DNA of 64,000 nucleotides from assembly GCA_039720395.1 (NCBI GenBank), contig CM077827.1:11818099-11882098 (forward strand), given 5' to 3'. The position numbers and the translations under genes are program-made. The number at the start of each line of letters is the position of its first letter. The first letter of the stretch is position 1. The notes under the pieces are model-generated. The model was given only the letters and a program-made list of their open reading frames with translations, did no database searches and was not told the origin of the DNA. Source of the stretch: Liquidambar formosana (lineage: Eukaryota > Streptophyta > Magnoliopsida > Saxifragales > Altingiaceae). Shown in pieces: positions 12,950 through 24,323 of the stretch.

Positions 12950-13480
12950 ATAGAATAGCATGATTTCATGTCAAAGCATATGTTTTTATCATGTTTTGCT
13001 ACTTCTATTAGCTAGTATGCATGTTTAGGATGATGTTTATGGGCTGTTTAACATTGCTAGAGTGTTATTCCATGTGATTTACTGCATATTTAGGATTCCA
13101 GGGTTTCCTTAGTGCTGAAATTGGTTTTCTGCATGAAATAACTCTTTTGCATATTAAAGCATATGTTTTTATCATGTTTAGTTACTTTTATTAGTTAGTA
13201 TGCATGATTAGGATGATGTTTATGGGCTGTTTAGCATGCTAGAGTGTTATTCCATGTGATTTACTGCATAGTTGGGATTCTAGGGTTTCTCTTGTGCGGA
13301 AACTGAGTTTATGCTTAGAATAGCATTATTTCATGTGAAAGCCTATGTCTTTATCATGTGTGGATCATTCTATTGGTTAATATGCATGGATTGAATGCTG
13401 TTCATATTCTGTTTTGCATGGTTTAGAGTTATTTCATGGGATTTTATGCACAAGTGTGATTCTAGGGTTTCATTCATCTT
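12950..13480 (+). repeat. ~182-bp tandem repeats in the leader of family 1 copy A
   Basis: The landmark AAAGC(A/C)TATGT.TTTATCATG recurs at about 12975, 13158 and 13340, spacing 182-183 bp. Copy B has four units with similar spacing. Confidence 0.8.
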
Positions 13481-14313
13481 TGTGTTAGGAAAATTGCATA
13501 TAGCATGATAGCTTAGGGTTTTTCTTTGTCTCTTCTTCATAGTTGCTGTATATGTGCCGCATATGAGATAACTATGATGATTTTTTACCTTCATATAGTT
13601 GATTTTAGGGTTTTTTGCATGTCATTGCATATAAGGCTGAATTAGGATTTAGTTAGCTTATGATTCATGTTGTTTACATGATTTATGGTTGATTTTAAGC
13701 CTTATTTCAATTCTGTCCAGATTTTTCAATTGTCCTTAATATGATATTTTGAGCATGTGTTAGCCTATGTTTAAGCATGATAATTGCTTGATTAGAAACT
13801 AGGTTTGTTTGTTGGTATTGTTTGTGTGTTTTGCATGCAAATTGCAGGTGCTTGACAGGTACAAACCCATAGAAAGTGGGATATGACAGGTGCAACTACC
13901 CCACCAATGTGGGGTGGTTATTTTGGCTATTGCGAGATAAAATCTTGCGAATAAATTAATTACCCTATGCAATAGGGTGGTAATTTTGACAGGTTGCTTT
14001 TGCTTAAAGGTAAGTTAGGTATGAGGGTGCCCCAATTCACCCTTCTTTCTTTTCCTTGAAACTTTCCCTTTCTCCCTCCTAGGGTTGTTTCCTAATAGGG
14101 GAACATAGTAAGTCTCTAAAGTTTCCATTCATGCAGAAATTCCTTTTCAAAACAAAAGTTTCTATCTTTACTTGAAATTCCGTTTTTTCTAAAGATCTTT
14201 TGAGAATCATTTATCTTTGGAAACTCTTTTATCTGTGAAAGGAAACTTAGGGTTTACTATAGGCCTCTATTAGGTTATAACCCTATTCCCTATCGAATTA
14301 CGTGAACTTTGAT

Positions 14314-14333
14314 CCATGTATTTCCATACATGG
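14314..14333 (+). other. Hairpin 1 of the LTR structural module (copy A)
   Basis: CCATGTAT / ATACATGG with a TTCC loop; outer CTACGT/ACGTAG-like arms are partly preserved here. Family 2 has the different but still paired CCTTACAT / ATGTAAGG at the same place. Confidence 0.75.
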
Positions 14334-14367
14334 TACGTAGGCGCTCTTCATGAGGTTCAAGTCCGCC

Positions 14368-14389
14368 TTAGGATACTAAGTATCCTAGG
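14368..14389 (+). other. Hairpin 2 of the LTR structural module (copy A)
   Basis: Inverted repeat TAGGATACT-A-AGTATCCTA followed by a pyrimidine-rich tract. In copy B it is a perfect 23-nt palindrome (53395-53417). Confidence 0.75.
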
Positions 14390-14548
14390 TTTTCTATTCC
14401 CCTTTTTCTCTTTTCTCTTTTCTTTGATTTATTTGATTATGTGGATGAATGAATGGATGATATGCATGTTGCCTTGTGATGATAATTGCTATCTCTTGAG
14501 TGTTTAAGACTTTGATTTAGCCCAATTAAATTAAGAGACCATTTAGGA

Positions 14549-14592
14549 CGATATGATTGCCTATAGGCTTTGCCTAGAACCTTCCCATATCG
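14549..14592 (+). other. Hairpin 3 (covarying stem, CCTATAGG loop), copy A
   Basis: Stem CGATATG / CATATCG enclosing CCTATAGG and GCCTAGAACC. Equivalent stems in the other copies have different but compensating bases. Confidence 0.8.
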
Positions 14593-15354
14593 TAACTTAG
14601 CCTCCGAATCCACCATCTTTGATTTCCAAAAGATCTTTTGCCTTACCATTTTAAACATGGAGTCACTTGTTTTGGAAAATAAAACATTTTAGGGTTTTCC
14701 TTGTTTCCTTTAAAAAATAAGGTGGCGACTCCCTTTTTCTTTTTCAAACCCCCATGTGGGCCTTACGATTTTCTGGGGTCCACACTAAGCATTAAAGGAC
14801 ACTTTTGCCCTTTTAAGCCTTAGGAGAATAGGTCATCATTGCATGCGTATTTTTGTCTCTTTGTTGAGTCCCATCACTCGCATTTAGTTTCTAGGATCAT
14901 TTTGGATATGTGTGTCAAATTTGGTTCAATTCCAGATAGGTTTGGATAGTTAATTAGAACTTTTGCGACTTGAAGGGCAATTTTGTCTTTTATTTTGTAT
15001 ATTTTCCAATTGACCTCCAAATTTGTTTCAGAGTGTTCCATTGATCTTAGAATGATGAAATGAGTCTAATTGAAGTGCCAATTTAATTTATTGATAGGTT
15101 TTGGATTGGTTCACCACATTACCCTATGGTTAATTGACCTTTTTTTCGGGTAATCGCCTCATGAAAATCCAGCCACCTGATAGTGGTCAAGGATTTTTGG
15201 TTTGAGAATATTCTAGGCTTATTCTACATTCAATCCTTGAAATTTTGGCTTTTGAATCACTCCAATCGGAGTTAAAATGAATAATTTAAGTCTATTTGAA
15301 GTTAGGAGTTCAAACCGGGCTAGGATTTCAAAAACCGAGGAAACTGAGTTTGCT

Positions 15355-15411
15355 CTCGGGTGACCGATTCACCCAACCGGTCCAACCGGTTCACCCAACC
15401 AGTCACCCGAG
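15355..15411. other. U3 palindrome, family 2 copy 2A
   Basis: Arms CTCGGGTGAC and GTCACCCGAG with an ACCGGT-rich interior of repeated TTCACCCAACC units. It ends 197 bp before the TATA box, as in family 1, though the interior sequence is unrelated. Confidence 0.85.
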
Positions 15412-15607
15412 CCCTTCGTCTTGATTTGTCTCCTTTGAGTTTTTGACAGAATGGGACTCTACCACTCCAAATTTCAGCCTTCCAAAGGACTTCTAAGCCT
15501 ATAGGGAGGTGGTTTTGAGTTGTTTAACATCCATGGGATTTAATTACAGCCCTAGATTGAGTTTATGGTGAATTAATCTCAACCATTGATTCATATGGTT
15601 GGTTGGT

Positions 15608-15615
15608 TATAAATA
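15608..15615 (+). promoter_or_regulatory. LTR TATA box, family 2 copy 2A
   Basis: TATAAATA followed by GAGGCTCATTCATCAGCA, conserved in the minus-strand copy at 63113-63120. Confidence 0.75.
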
Positions 15616-17046
15616 GAGGCTCATTCATCAGCATAAAAGACTTTTGCTAGGACTTTTGGACTTTTGACACTTCATATTCATAAGAGAGCTAGGGAGAACG
15701 AATTTGCACACACCCATATCACTTGGAGGAGGCTTTCTACTGCAATTTTGAAGAGGAACTAGAAGACAATCAAGCCAAAGAGAAAGAAGAACATAGCGAA
15801 GACCTTTGCTTTTTTGTAAGTCTCCTTTGCATCCTTTTCCGATTCCTTCTTCTTCTACTCCATTCTCTGCATGGTTATAGTTTAGAATTGAATTAGGAAT
15901 CATATACACTCTATATTTTAGAGTGTATATGATTCAAATAAGATGTGAAAGTATGCTAGTGGAATAGGATTGCGAATTGTTTGCTTTAGGATAGTTTCTC
16001 TCTTAAGGATAGAGGTACGTTTTGCACAGAAAATTAGTTGGTGTGTTTAGGCCGTTTTCTCTTCATGGTTCAATTATATGCATGATTTTAAACATCTTTT
16101 GTATAGGACACTTGCTGTGTAAGCCTCATCTTCATAGATGTATGGATGATTATTATTTTCGAGGATAATTATCGTCCTTTGAGGGTGAGGTTGTGCATAG
16201 GTGCTTTCTGGAGTATGTTTAAGTGCGCTGTGAGTTTCTTTGCATTCTTAGGTATATATTTTACATAGGATATGTGAAGAAACCATTCATGCGGAGTGAT
16301 TTCTACGTAAAATTATCTCCGGATAGTTTTACTTAAGAAAACTCGCCGTAAAGATGATTATTTCACATTCTTACATAAAATACTTACCTAAGGTAACATG
16401 TTAGATTTTATTTTCATGTTTTGAATCATCATATGATATTTTCATTATGGTAATTCATATTTAGCATGTTTTTCATAGTTTTGTGCATGTTAGGGTGTTT
16501 AGAACATATAGGAGCATATTAGGTTTGTGTTTTTCTTTTGATTTTTGTTCTTTGCATGAGTATTAAGTCATTATATGCATGTTTAGTATTCTGTCCAGAT
16601 TTGATTTGGGTCTTCTAATGATGATTTGGGCATGAATATGGTTGATTTGAGCTTAATAATTGCCCTATAGAATACATAGGGTGATTAATTGGTGTTTTCT
16701 CGATGTTTCGGGATAATTTGCATATGGTAAGTGGTTCATGGTAAGTTTTGTTATGAATTGTTCTCTTCTCCCCCTCAGGTTATTGTCTTTACTTTGGATT
16801 AGAAGTCTTAGGTTTCCAACTCTCTTCAAAATTCTATTTTATTTGGAGTTCTATTCGCTTTTGAGTTCAAATCTCTTTAGAAATCTATTTGAGTTAGAAT
16901 TCTATTCTTTCTCAAATACCTACTTTTTCTCAAACTATTTTTGGAAACTCCTAAGTTTTAAAAACTTTCTTAAGTTGGAAACTTAAGGTTTATAGTTCTT
17001 TGTAAAGGGAGAAACCCTTTCTCAATCGAACTACGTGTACTTTGAT

Positions 17047-17068
17047 CCTTACATCTTTGCATGTAAGG
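17047..17068 (+). other. Hairpin 1, family 2 copy 2A
   Basis: CCTTACAT / ATGTAAGG with a six-base loop, between CTACGT (upstream) and ACGTAG (downstream), which can themselves pair. Confidence 0.8.
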
Positions 17069-17504
17069 TACGTAGGCGCTCATTTGATGTTCAAGTCCGC
17101 CCTAGGATACTAAGTATCCTAGGTTTTCTTTTTTCTTTCTTCTTCTTTCTTTTATCCATTTGTCCATCACATATATTGCTACAGGAGTAGGATGAACCCA
17201 TGCTTCATTATTTATCCATCACATATTTATTAGAGGATTAGGATGAACCCATGTTTACTTATTTATCCATCATATATTTGCTAGAGGAGTAAGATGGATC
17301 TGTTTCTTATTCTTTGTCTCTCTTACATGCTTTCCATATCTCTTATTTGTTCATGGATGTTTACATGATTTATGGATGTTTACATGCTTTATAGATGTTC
17401 ATGAATGAATGTGGATAGTTTATGGATGATTCTTTATATATGCATGGTGACAAAATAGGAAGTGATTGAAATAGCTCATATAAATTTAGAGACCCATTTT
17501 GGGG

Positions 17505-17549
17505 CGATGTGGGTGCCTATAGGATGTTTCCTAGAACCTTCCCACATCG
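17505..17549 (+). other. Hairpin 3, family 2 copy 2A
   Basis: CGATGTGGG / CCCACATCG enclosing CCTATAGG. Compared with family 1 copy B the fifth pair is G-C instead of A-T. Confidence 0.85.
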
Positions 17550-18311
17550 TAACTTAGTCTTCGAATCTTCTCTTGTTTTGTAAGACTTGCTTTTCCTTGA
17601 TCGGAGTTATGTGGTTTGTTTTCAAAAGTTTCATTTTAAAACTATTTTCAAGGTTTTCCTTTTTTCCTTAAAAAATGAGGTGGCGACTCCTTGTTTGATT
17701 GTTTTTGTGAACCTTTTAAAAACCAGATTTTTATTAATTTAAATATCTATAGGTCTTTTTAAAAGAAGGGTTCTCCTTCCCCTCCGGATCGAAACCCGTG
17801 GTTCACATATATTAATGCAATAATTGTCATTATGATTTTATATGCAGGACATACATAACAACCATGAAAAGAAACAACTTGAAAAACCTAACCTAGCATG
17901 CTATATGCAACTTACATGAAATAAAGACAATGGAAACCCTAAACTCACTAACATGCATTAAATCCTATAGAATAACTAAAGCATGCTATACTCATCATGA
18001 ACAGCATTTATTTCATGTATATTAACTAACTAAATCTTCCATACCTGATAAAAATGTTAACTTTAGCATGCCATAGGCCTATTCTATAAGAAACCCTAGT
18101 TTAAGCACTAATAGAGGAGGTATTTACCTGAGGAAAAGCTTCCTTTTCTGCTGTAGAAACTCTTTCTTGCTTTTCTGAATGATTTCAATCAAGTTTCTTC
18201 AAGGCTACAATAGGAACTCTAACCCCCTCTAGAACTCTTTCTCTTATTCTCTCTTAGAACTTAAGTTTAATGCATAAAAGTGGCTCCCCCTAGCGCTGAA
18301 ACATAGTAGGG

Positions 18312-18319
18312 TATTTATA
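18312..18319 (-). promoter_or_regulatory. LTR TATA box, family 1 copy E
   Basis: TATAAATA on the minus strand, 189 bp downstream (in LTR orientation) of the palindrome 18508-18586. Confidence 0.65.
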
Positions 18320-18507
18320 GAGTTTAATTGGGATAAATCAATGGCTAGGATTAAAACCCTAAAAATTAATCCAAGGGTTATTAGAGCCTTCCCTTAGTGC
18401 TTAAGAAACTCAAAAGTTACCAAAAATTAGAAGGAAAATCGTTCAAAAGAGTCCAGGTTCATCAAAAAAGGAAAGGAATCTCGCTTTAGCAAAAATAGGG
18501 ATGTGTG

Positions 18508-18586
18508 CTTGGCTAACCACCTAGACCTGGGCGGCTAGCCACTTGGGCCCAGACGACTAGTTGCTTGGGGCTGGGGGTCACCCGAG
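18508..18586. other. U3 palindrome, family 1 copy E
   Basis: Decayed version of the CTCGGGTGACCACC...GGTGGTCACCCGAG palindrome, with GGCTAGCC inside. One outer arm has diverged. Confidence 0.75.
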
Positions 18587-19327
18587 CCCACTTTAGTTTT
18601 TCTCCTATTTTGAACCTCTTTCCTTCTAGAAATGTTTTAGTGGTCAAATTAACTCTGATTTTGATGAAATAAAAGCTAAAACGACCATGTTTCGATGATG
18701 AATACATTTTTAAACATTTTAGGGTGAAAAACACTAACCATGGGTACATGGTTAGGTTTTACAAAAGTGGTTAACTGCTATGCACTACCATTGTAAAGCA
18801 TAGGTATGCACATAGGATCAAACTAAATGCTTTCCAAACAAAAATTGAACATTCCAAAACACTTTTGAGGATAAAATAAAGACTAATTAAAGTCAAATTG
18901 AAAAGAATTGATTAGTAATTGTGAGCCAAATTGAGCCAACCTGGAATGGGTCATTTAACCAACTTGAACCATATTGAGCCATTTTAACCCTAAGCCATTG
19001 ATTCATCAAATTGAACCCAGAAATACCTCATATATATCAATATGAACTCTAATTGACAAATTGGAGATCATTCTAAGGTCAAATGAAAATTTTATGACTT
19101 AAAAGACAATTCTGCTCCTCAAGTTACAAAAGTTCTTATTATCCCTCAAGATCAACTCCAAATTGAACCAAAATTCCAAAAACAAAGCAAAAACCTACAT
19201 GAAATGGTAGGCCCTAGTAAGGTGGTGCAAAAAGGGGTGTGATAGAAGCCGCTCATTGGTGAAACAAGTTACACTTGTGAGCCAATGATAAAGAACAACC
19301 CATTTTTGCCTAATTACTTGGAGAAAT

Positions 19328-21024
19328 TGTTGGGAATCAAACTAGGGAGGAAAACTACAAAGGCAGAATTAAAAATTTTCCTACGATTCCCAATCCCATG
19401 AATCCAATTATGCATAATACAAAATAGAAATCCTAACTACAAAGAGAGTTAGGATACTTACAGTTAAACAAAGTCTTCTCCTTTATGCTCTAAGCTTTGT
19501 CTTCTCCTTTTTGCTCTAAGCTTGAACTCCGGGCAGCAATGAATGAGCAGTCCAAGTGTACTACCTCCAACTGTATCCACACCTAGCTTGAGCTTAAAGT
19601 CCTTTCCTTCTTCTTCCTTGTTGTTGTTAGAGGTGGAGAAGAGAGAGAGAGAGAGCCTCCAAGCAAATTTCAGCCAGCCCTTGGGGATGCAAATTGTCAT
19701 TCAAGTGATGTCATTACATCACATGTGAGGCTTTATACAGCCTACTAATAGGGCCGGCCCTAGTGAGGAATCCTATTCCTCATATGAGTTAAGTTGTAAT
19801 TATACATAATTGCAACTTAACCCCTCTAATTTATATCCCATATAAATTTTCCCATTAAGAACAATTCTTTTATTCACCTATGCCCTTTCTCTCATAGACT
19901 TTCAAGTTCTTTGAGCATGATTAGTGTGTGACCCATTGGGTTTACATCATCAAGTAGTAGGGATAGCACGAGGTGTGCATAATGGAACTCTTTCCATTAG
20001 AGGGTCTAATTGGAACTCCTTCCAATTCCCTAATTGATTATAACTCATTTATATCAATTACGGCTTCTACTAACCATGAATAACACCTAGCATATGGCTC
20101 ATGGTGTAGTCCTTAATGAGGTGAGTAGTCATTTACAAAGAACCCTTCTGTAATAGTTTATAGGTTACAATTACATCCTTCCATAAACACAATGTCTCCA
20201 ATTGAACTAATAGGACATGGAAGTCTGTCAAGTCCCTAGTTCAATTACTTTATACTTATTCATTAATATCAACTCAGTGATGAACTTATGGAAACTCCTT
20301 TCCATATTCATCCTACCATGGGCCCATGGATTTAATGAGTTATATTCAATGAATGCTATATGAGACATTCACTCTCTTTTTCCTGAGAGTGATGGATTCT
20401 TTGTTGATCACTCACATGCCTTTACACACATAGCAGTAGGGCCAATGAACACCCTTACAGACCCCTATAAGGATCTGCACTTAGTGTTATCAAACTTCTA
20501 AAGCTATATGTATAAGGCAACTATGGTGTCTCAGGTCTAAGGATTACTTATACCACTATAACAATGAGAAACTGATTGACAGGCAGGTTAAAACTCTATT
20601 CAGTTTATCTCATATCTTTGGTCACATTCAGTGTACCTATTCTTATAATAGTCACCCACTTGTTGGTTGTAGTGTCTCTACACAAATAGCTTGAGACTAG
20701 CTATCTTCCTATAGAGTCAACCTAACAAGTGCTAGTCCTATGGTTCATTACTGTCCATCATAGTGAACCTTCAACTAGGAATGATTTAGGAGTTTAGTAC
20801 AGAGATATATTTACAGTCTCAAAATTACAACCCTTTGTAATTTCTATTCTCAACTCTAACTCCATGGACATATTATATAAATATAAATGATGCATATAAA
20901 CATAATAGAATAAGTCCTTTTATTAAATCAATAATAAATGTGACATATATAAATGAAATTAAATGATTGTTTCTAATCCCTAAACAATCATCTCTATGAT
21001 TGGCTCTAGGGCATAATCTTAACA
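19328..21024 (-). repeat. 3' LTR of the minus-strand copia
   Basis: Full-length 1697-bp LTR. It is joined at its inner edge to a polypurine tract (AAGTGGGAGAT on the minus strand, 21025-21035) immediately before TGTTAAGATT, the classic copia PPT-LTR junction. Contains a short TC/GA-rich stretch near 19636-19652. Confidence 0.9.
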
Positions 21025-22684
21025 ATCTCCCACTTGCATTATAGCCAATCCACCATGTATCTCGTACCATATCCTATCGGTGGTGATCCAGTACACTTGG
21101 GTCATAGCTTTAGTGAAGCGGTCTTCTAACATTCTCTATTGAATTAAATCTTCTATATGTATGTATCATCTTTTCCAATGATCTCTCTAATCACTTGGAA
21201 TCGCCGCTTAAAGCTTGGACTTTTGATGAGACTGTGGATCCTTGTCTTGAGCAATAGCCCCATAGTTGTCACAAAAACAATAGTAAGGACTTCTCAATGT
21301 TAGGAACCACTTTTAGTTCAGCAATGTACTTACTAATCCAAACTTACAGCAATGCACTCTAATTTATGGCTCTACCAATTAAGGTGAAAATATATATATA
21401 TATACCTCGATGTTAATCTCCTATCATCATCATCATATTAAAAATCCGAGTCTGTTTTACCAACCATTTCTAAGTTTCTTTCTCTATAGAAAAGGCATAC
21501 GTCCTTTTGTTCTTTTCAAGAACTTAAGGATAGCCTTAACTACTTCCCAGTGTTCCTTATCTAGGTTTGCCTAATATCTGCTCGTAATATTTACAGCAAA
21601 ATTGATATCTGGTCTTGTAGTTATAGACAACTTGATTCCATGTCTGACAGGAATTAGACCTTCTTTTGGAATCATGGATTTTGAACCCTTTCAAAATCTT
21701 ATCTATGTACTTCGATTGGAGAGACTTAGCATCCTTTAAGATCTATCTCTATAGACCTCTATTCCCAGAATATAGGATGCTTCTTCCAAATATTTTATGG
21801 AGAAACTCTGTGAAAAACCAATTTTTCACTTTTGACAACATCTCTACATTATTCCTAATAAGTAAAATGTCATCCACTTATAGGACCATAAATATGATTG
21901 CACTCCCACTAACCCTTTGTACAATTATGATACAATAATGGGTTCTATCTCAATAGGGACAAGGGTTGCATTAATGTCGGTTTGTGTCTCATTAGACAAC
22001 TCTTTGAGTTCCATTTTCCTGTTGTTGCCTCTTTCTTGAATAAACTCTTTTTCAAGAAAGATTGCAAACTTACAAACAAAACAACTTTTGTTCATCAGGA
22101 TAATAGACTTAGTATCCTAAACTTTCTTTAGGATAATCCACAAACCTACATTTAGATTATCTTGATTCCAATTTGGTTGCATTATATGTCTGTACATATC
22201 GTTGTGCAACCCCATACCTTAACATTCTTAAGGCTTGGTGCTTCCCTTTATATATCTCATATGGGTTCTAAGGGACAACCTTGGTTTGAACTTTGTTTCA
22301 TAAGTACATGGAAATTTCTAGGGCATATCCTTAAAAGGATATTATTAGGTTGGTATAACTTATCATGGACCGGACCATACCCAATATGGTCATCTTCCTC
22401 CTTTCTGACACTGCATCAAGTTATGGTGTTCTAGGAGGTGTCCATGAAGAATGCCTGTTTGAACAAGATGATCTAAAAATTAACCGGTTAAATATTCGCC
22501 TCCTCGATCTAATCGAAGAGTTCTAATACTTTTACCAGTTTGTTTTTCTACTTCATATCTAAATTCCTTGAACCTTTCAAATGTTTCAGATTTGTACTTC
22601 ATTAAGCATACACACCCAAACCTAGACTGAATCATCGGTAAAGGTTGTAAAGTAAGAGAAAACTCTACATACATCATTATGTAT
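21025..22684 (-). pseudogene. Copia pol remnant (integrase, RT, RNase H pieces)
   Basis: On the minus strand 22680-22480 encodes part of integrase: RFGCVCLMKYKSETFERFKE, then TLRLDRGGEYLTG, which includes the DRGGEY segment. Lower-numbered coordinates carry diverged reverse transcriptase and RNase H segments; about 21930-21680 reads as VEMLSKVKNWF, YSG.RG and QSKYIDKILKGF. Frames are broken repeatedly. The integrase piece begins right at the truncated 5' LTR. Not functional. Confidence 0.8.
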
Positions 22685-23756
22685 TAGTAGGGATAGCACG
22701 AGGTGTGCACAATGGAATTCTTTCCATTAAAGGGTCTAATTGGAACTCCTTCCAATTCCCTAATTGATTATAACTCATTTATATCAATTACGGCTTCTAC
22801 TAACCATGAGTAACACCTAGCATATGGCTTATGCTGTGGTCCTTAATGAGGTGAGTAGTCATTTACAAAGAACCCTTCTATTATAGTTTATAGGTTACAA
22901 TTACATCCTTCCATCAACACAATGTCTCCAATTGAACTAATAGGACATGGAAATCTGTTAAGTCCTTAGTTCAATTACTTTATACTCATTCATTAATATC
23001 AACTTAATGATGAACTTATGGAAACTGCTTTCCATATTCATTCTACCATGGGCCCATGGATTTAATAAGTTATATTCAATGAACACTATATGAGACATTC
23101 ACTCTCTTTTTCCTGAGAGTGATGGGTTCCTTGTTGATCACTCACATGCTTTCACACAAATAGCAGTAGGGCCAATGAACACCCTTACAGACCCCTATAA
23201 GGATCTGCACTTAGTGTTATCAAACTTCTAAAGCTACATGTACAAGGCAACTATGGTGTCTCAGGTCTAAGGATTACTTATACCACTATAATAATAAAAA
23301 CTGATTGACAGGCAAGTTAAAAACTCCATTCAGTTTATCTCATATCTTTGGTCACATTCAGTGTACCTATTCTTATAATAGGCACCCACTTGTTGGTTGT
23401 AGTATCTCCACACAAATAGCTTGAGACTAGCTATCTTCCTATAGAGTTAACCTAACAAGTGCTAGTCCTATGGTTCATTACTGTCCATCATAGTGAACCT
23501 TCAACTAGGAATGATTTAGGAGTTTAGTACAGAGATATATTTACAGTCTCAAAATTACAACCCTTTGTAATTTCATGTTCTCAACTCTAACTCCATGGAC
23601 ATATTATGTAAATACAAATGATGCATACAAACATAATAGAATAAGCCTTTTTATTAAATCAATAATAAATGTGACATATATAAAATGAAATCAAATGATT
23701 ATTCCTAATCCCTAAACAATCATCTCTATGATTGGCTCTAGGGCATAATCCTAACA
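22685..23756 (-). repeat. Truncated 5' LTR of the minus-strand copia
   Basis: Aligns with 19955-21024 at high identity from TAGTAGGGATAGCAC onward. The missing 627 bp is the LTR end next to the PBS. Confidence 0.9.
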
Positions 23757-23784
23757 GAAATCACACAAACACCAATATGGATAT

Positions 23785-24200
23785 GAGGAAATATATTCAA
23801 CTCATAGTGACTTTGAAGAGATAAGGGAAATATATTCAACCTTGTAGGATGATATCTAGGGGAAATATATTCAACCCCATGGCAACCTGAGAGTCAATGA
23901 AATGGGGAAATATATTCAATCCAAGACAAATGACATTGAAGATTAAAATTAGGAAATATATTCAACTCATTGAAATTGATAATTAAGACTTGAAATGGGG
24001 AAATGTATTAAACTCATTGAAATGAGGAAATATATTCAACTCATTGAAATTTGATAATTGAAACGGGGAAATATATTCAACCCATTGAGATTTGCATTAA
24101 CATGGAGTAAGGGAAATATATTCAGCCCTTTTTCACTTGAATTAGCATGGAATAGGAGAAATATATTCAACCCTTTTGCACTTAAAGTCAATTCATGGAA
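23785..24200. repeat. Array of a GAAATATATTCAAC motif with variable spacers
   Basis: About ten copies of (G)GGAAATATATTCAAC(C/T)C separated by unlike spacers of about 15-40 bp, many of which contain 'CATTGAAAT'. Related phrases occur at 48196-48290 and 54600-54665. It lies upstream of the PMD pseudogene. Not CRISPR: the spacing is irregular and the context is nuclear plant DNA. Confidence 0.85.
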
Positions 24201-24323
24201 TTGATTTCAAGATGAAATATGTTTGATTTTGAACTAAAAAAGTGCCCAACATTTCATTTTAAAGAAGGTTTGATCATGCGCCAAGGCGAAACGAAGCGAG
24301 GAAGCAAAGCCAAAACAAGGTGG

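Larger units (their letters stand above)
11719..14784 (+). mobile_element. Giant solo LTR, family 1 copy A (3066 bp)
   Basis: TGTCACACCCC...GGGGTCCACA bounded by perfect CTAAG duplications (11714-11718, 14785-14789). It is inserted 77 bp into the family 2 LTR; the host sequence on both sides rejoins exactly as in the uninterrupted copy near 63930. TATA at 12681-12688 divides it into about 1.0 kb of U3 and 2.1 kb of transcribed sequence. The latter contains about three 182-bp tandem units (12950-13480) and a hairpin series (14314-14592). No coding region. Confidence 0.93.
11642..17807 (+). mobile_element. Giant solo LTR, family 2 (copy 2A)
   Basis: Starts TGTAGACACCCC, ends GGTTCACA, and is flanked by perfect 5-bp duplications TATAT (11637-11641 and 17808-17812). 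After removing the nested family 1 LTR and its target repeat it is about 3.1 kb. It has no coding capacity but a clear promoter (TATAAATA 15608-15615), and the order of landmarks matches family 1: U3 palindrome, TATA, transcribed hairpins, TGGCGACTCC (17681-17690). The other copy at 60806 lies next to a Tat-like gag remnant, which suggests a Ty3 Tat lineage. Confidence 0.9.
10650..19244 (-). mobile_element. Giant LTR, family 1 copy E, minus strand, with nested insertions
   Basis: Read on the minus strand it starts TATCACACCCC (mutated TGTCACACCCC) at 19244 and ends near 10650 (possibly 10634). It is interrupted by the family 2 LTR at 11642-17807, leaving about 2.4 kb of its own sequence. Internal landmarks match the other family 1 copies: palindrome 18508-18586, TATA 18312-18319, hairpin 10846-10889, and a mutated TGGCGACTCC at 10691-10702. 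No coding sequence, so it is best read as a solo or fragmentary LTR. The left flank is copia pol and the right flank is the unrelated PMD locus, and no target duplication joins them. Confidence 0.75.
19328..23756 (-). mobile_element. Copia retrotransposon, minus strand, internally deleted
   Basis: Bounded by perfect GAAAT duplications (19323-19327 and 23757-23761). On the minus strand the LTR starts TGTTAGGATTATGCCC and ends GATTCCCAACA. The 3' LTR (19328-21024) is full at 1697 bp. The 5' LTR (22685-23756) is cut to 1072 bp. Only about 1.66 kb lies between them, so the end of the 5' LTR, PBS, gag, protease and start of integrase are gone in one deletion. The two LTRs are clearly diverged. Confidence 0.93.

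Noticed and set aside
23785..24200. CRISPR-like repeat/spacer pattern
   Set aside because: Spacers are short and irregular, repeats vary, and the context is nuclear plant DNA without cas genes.
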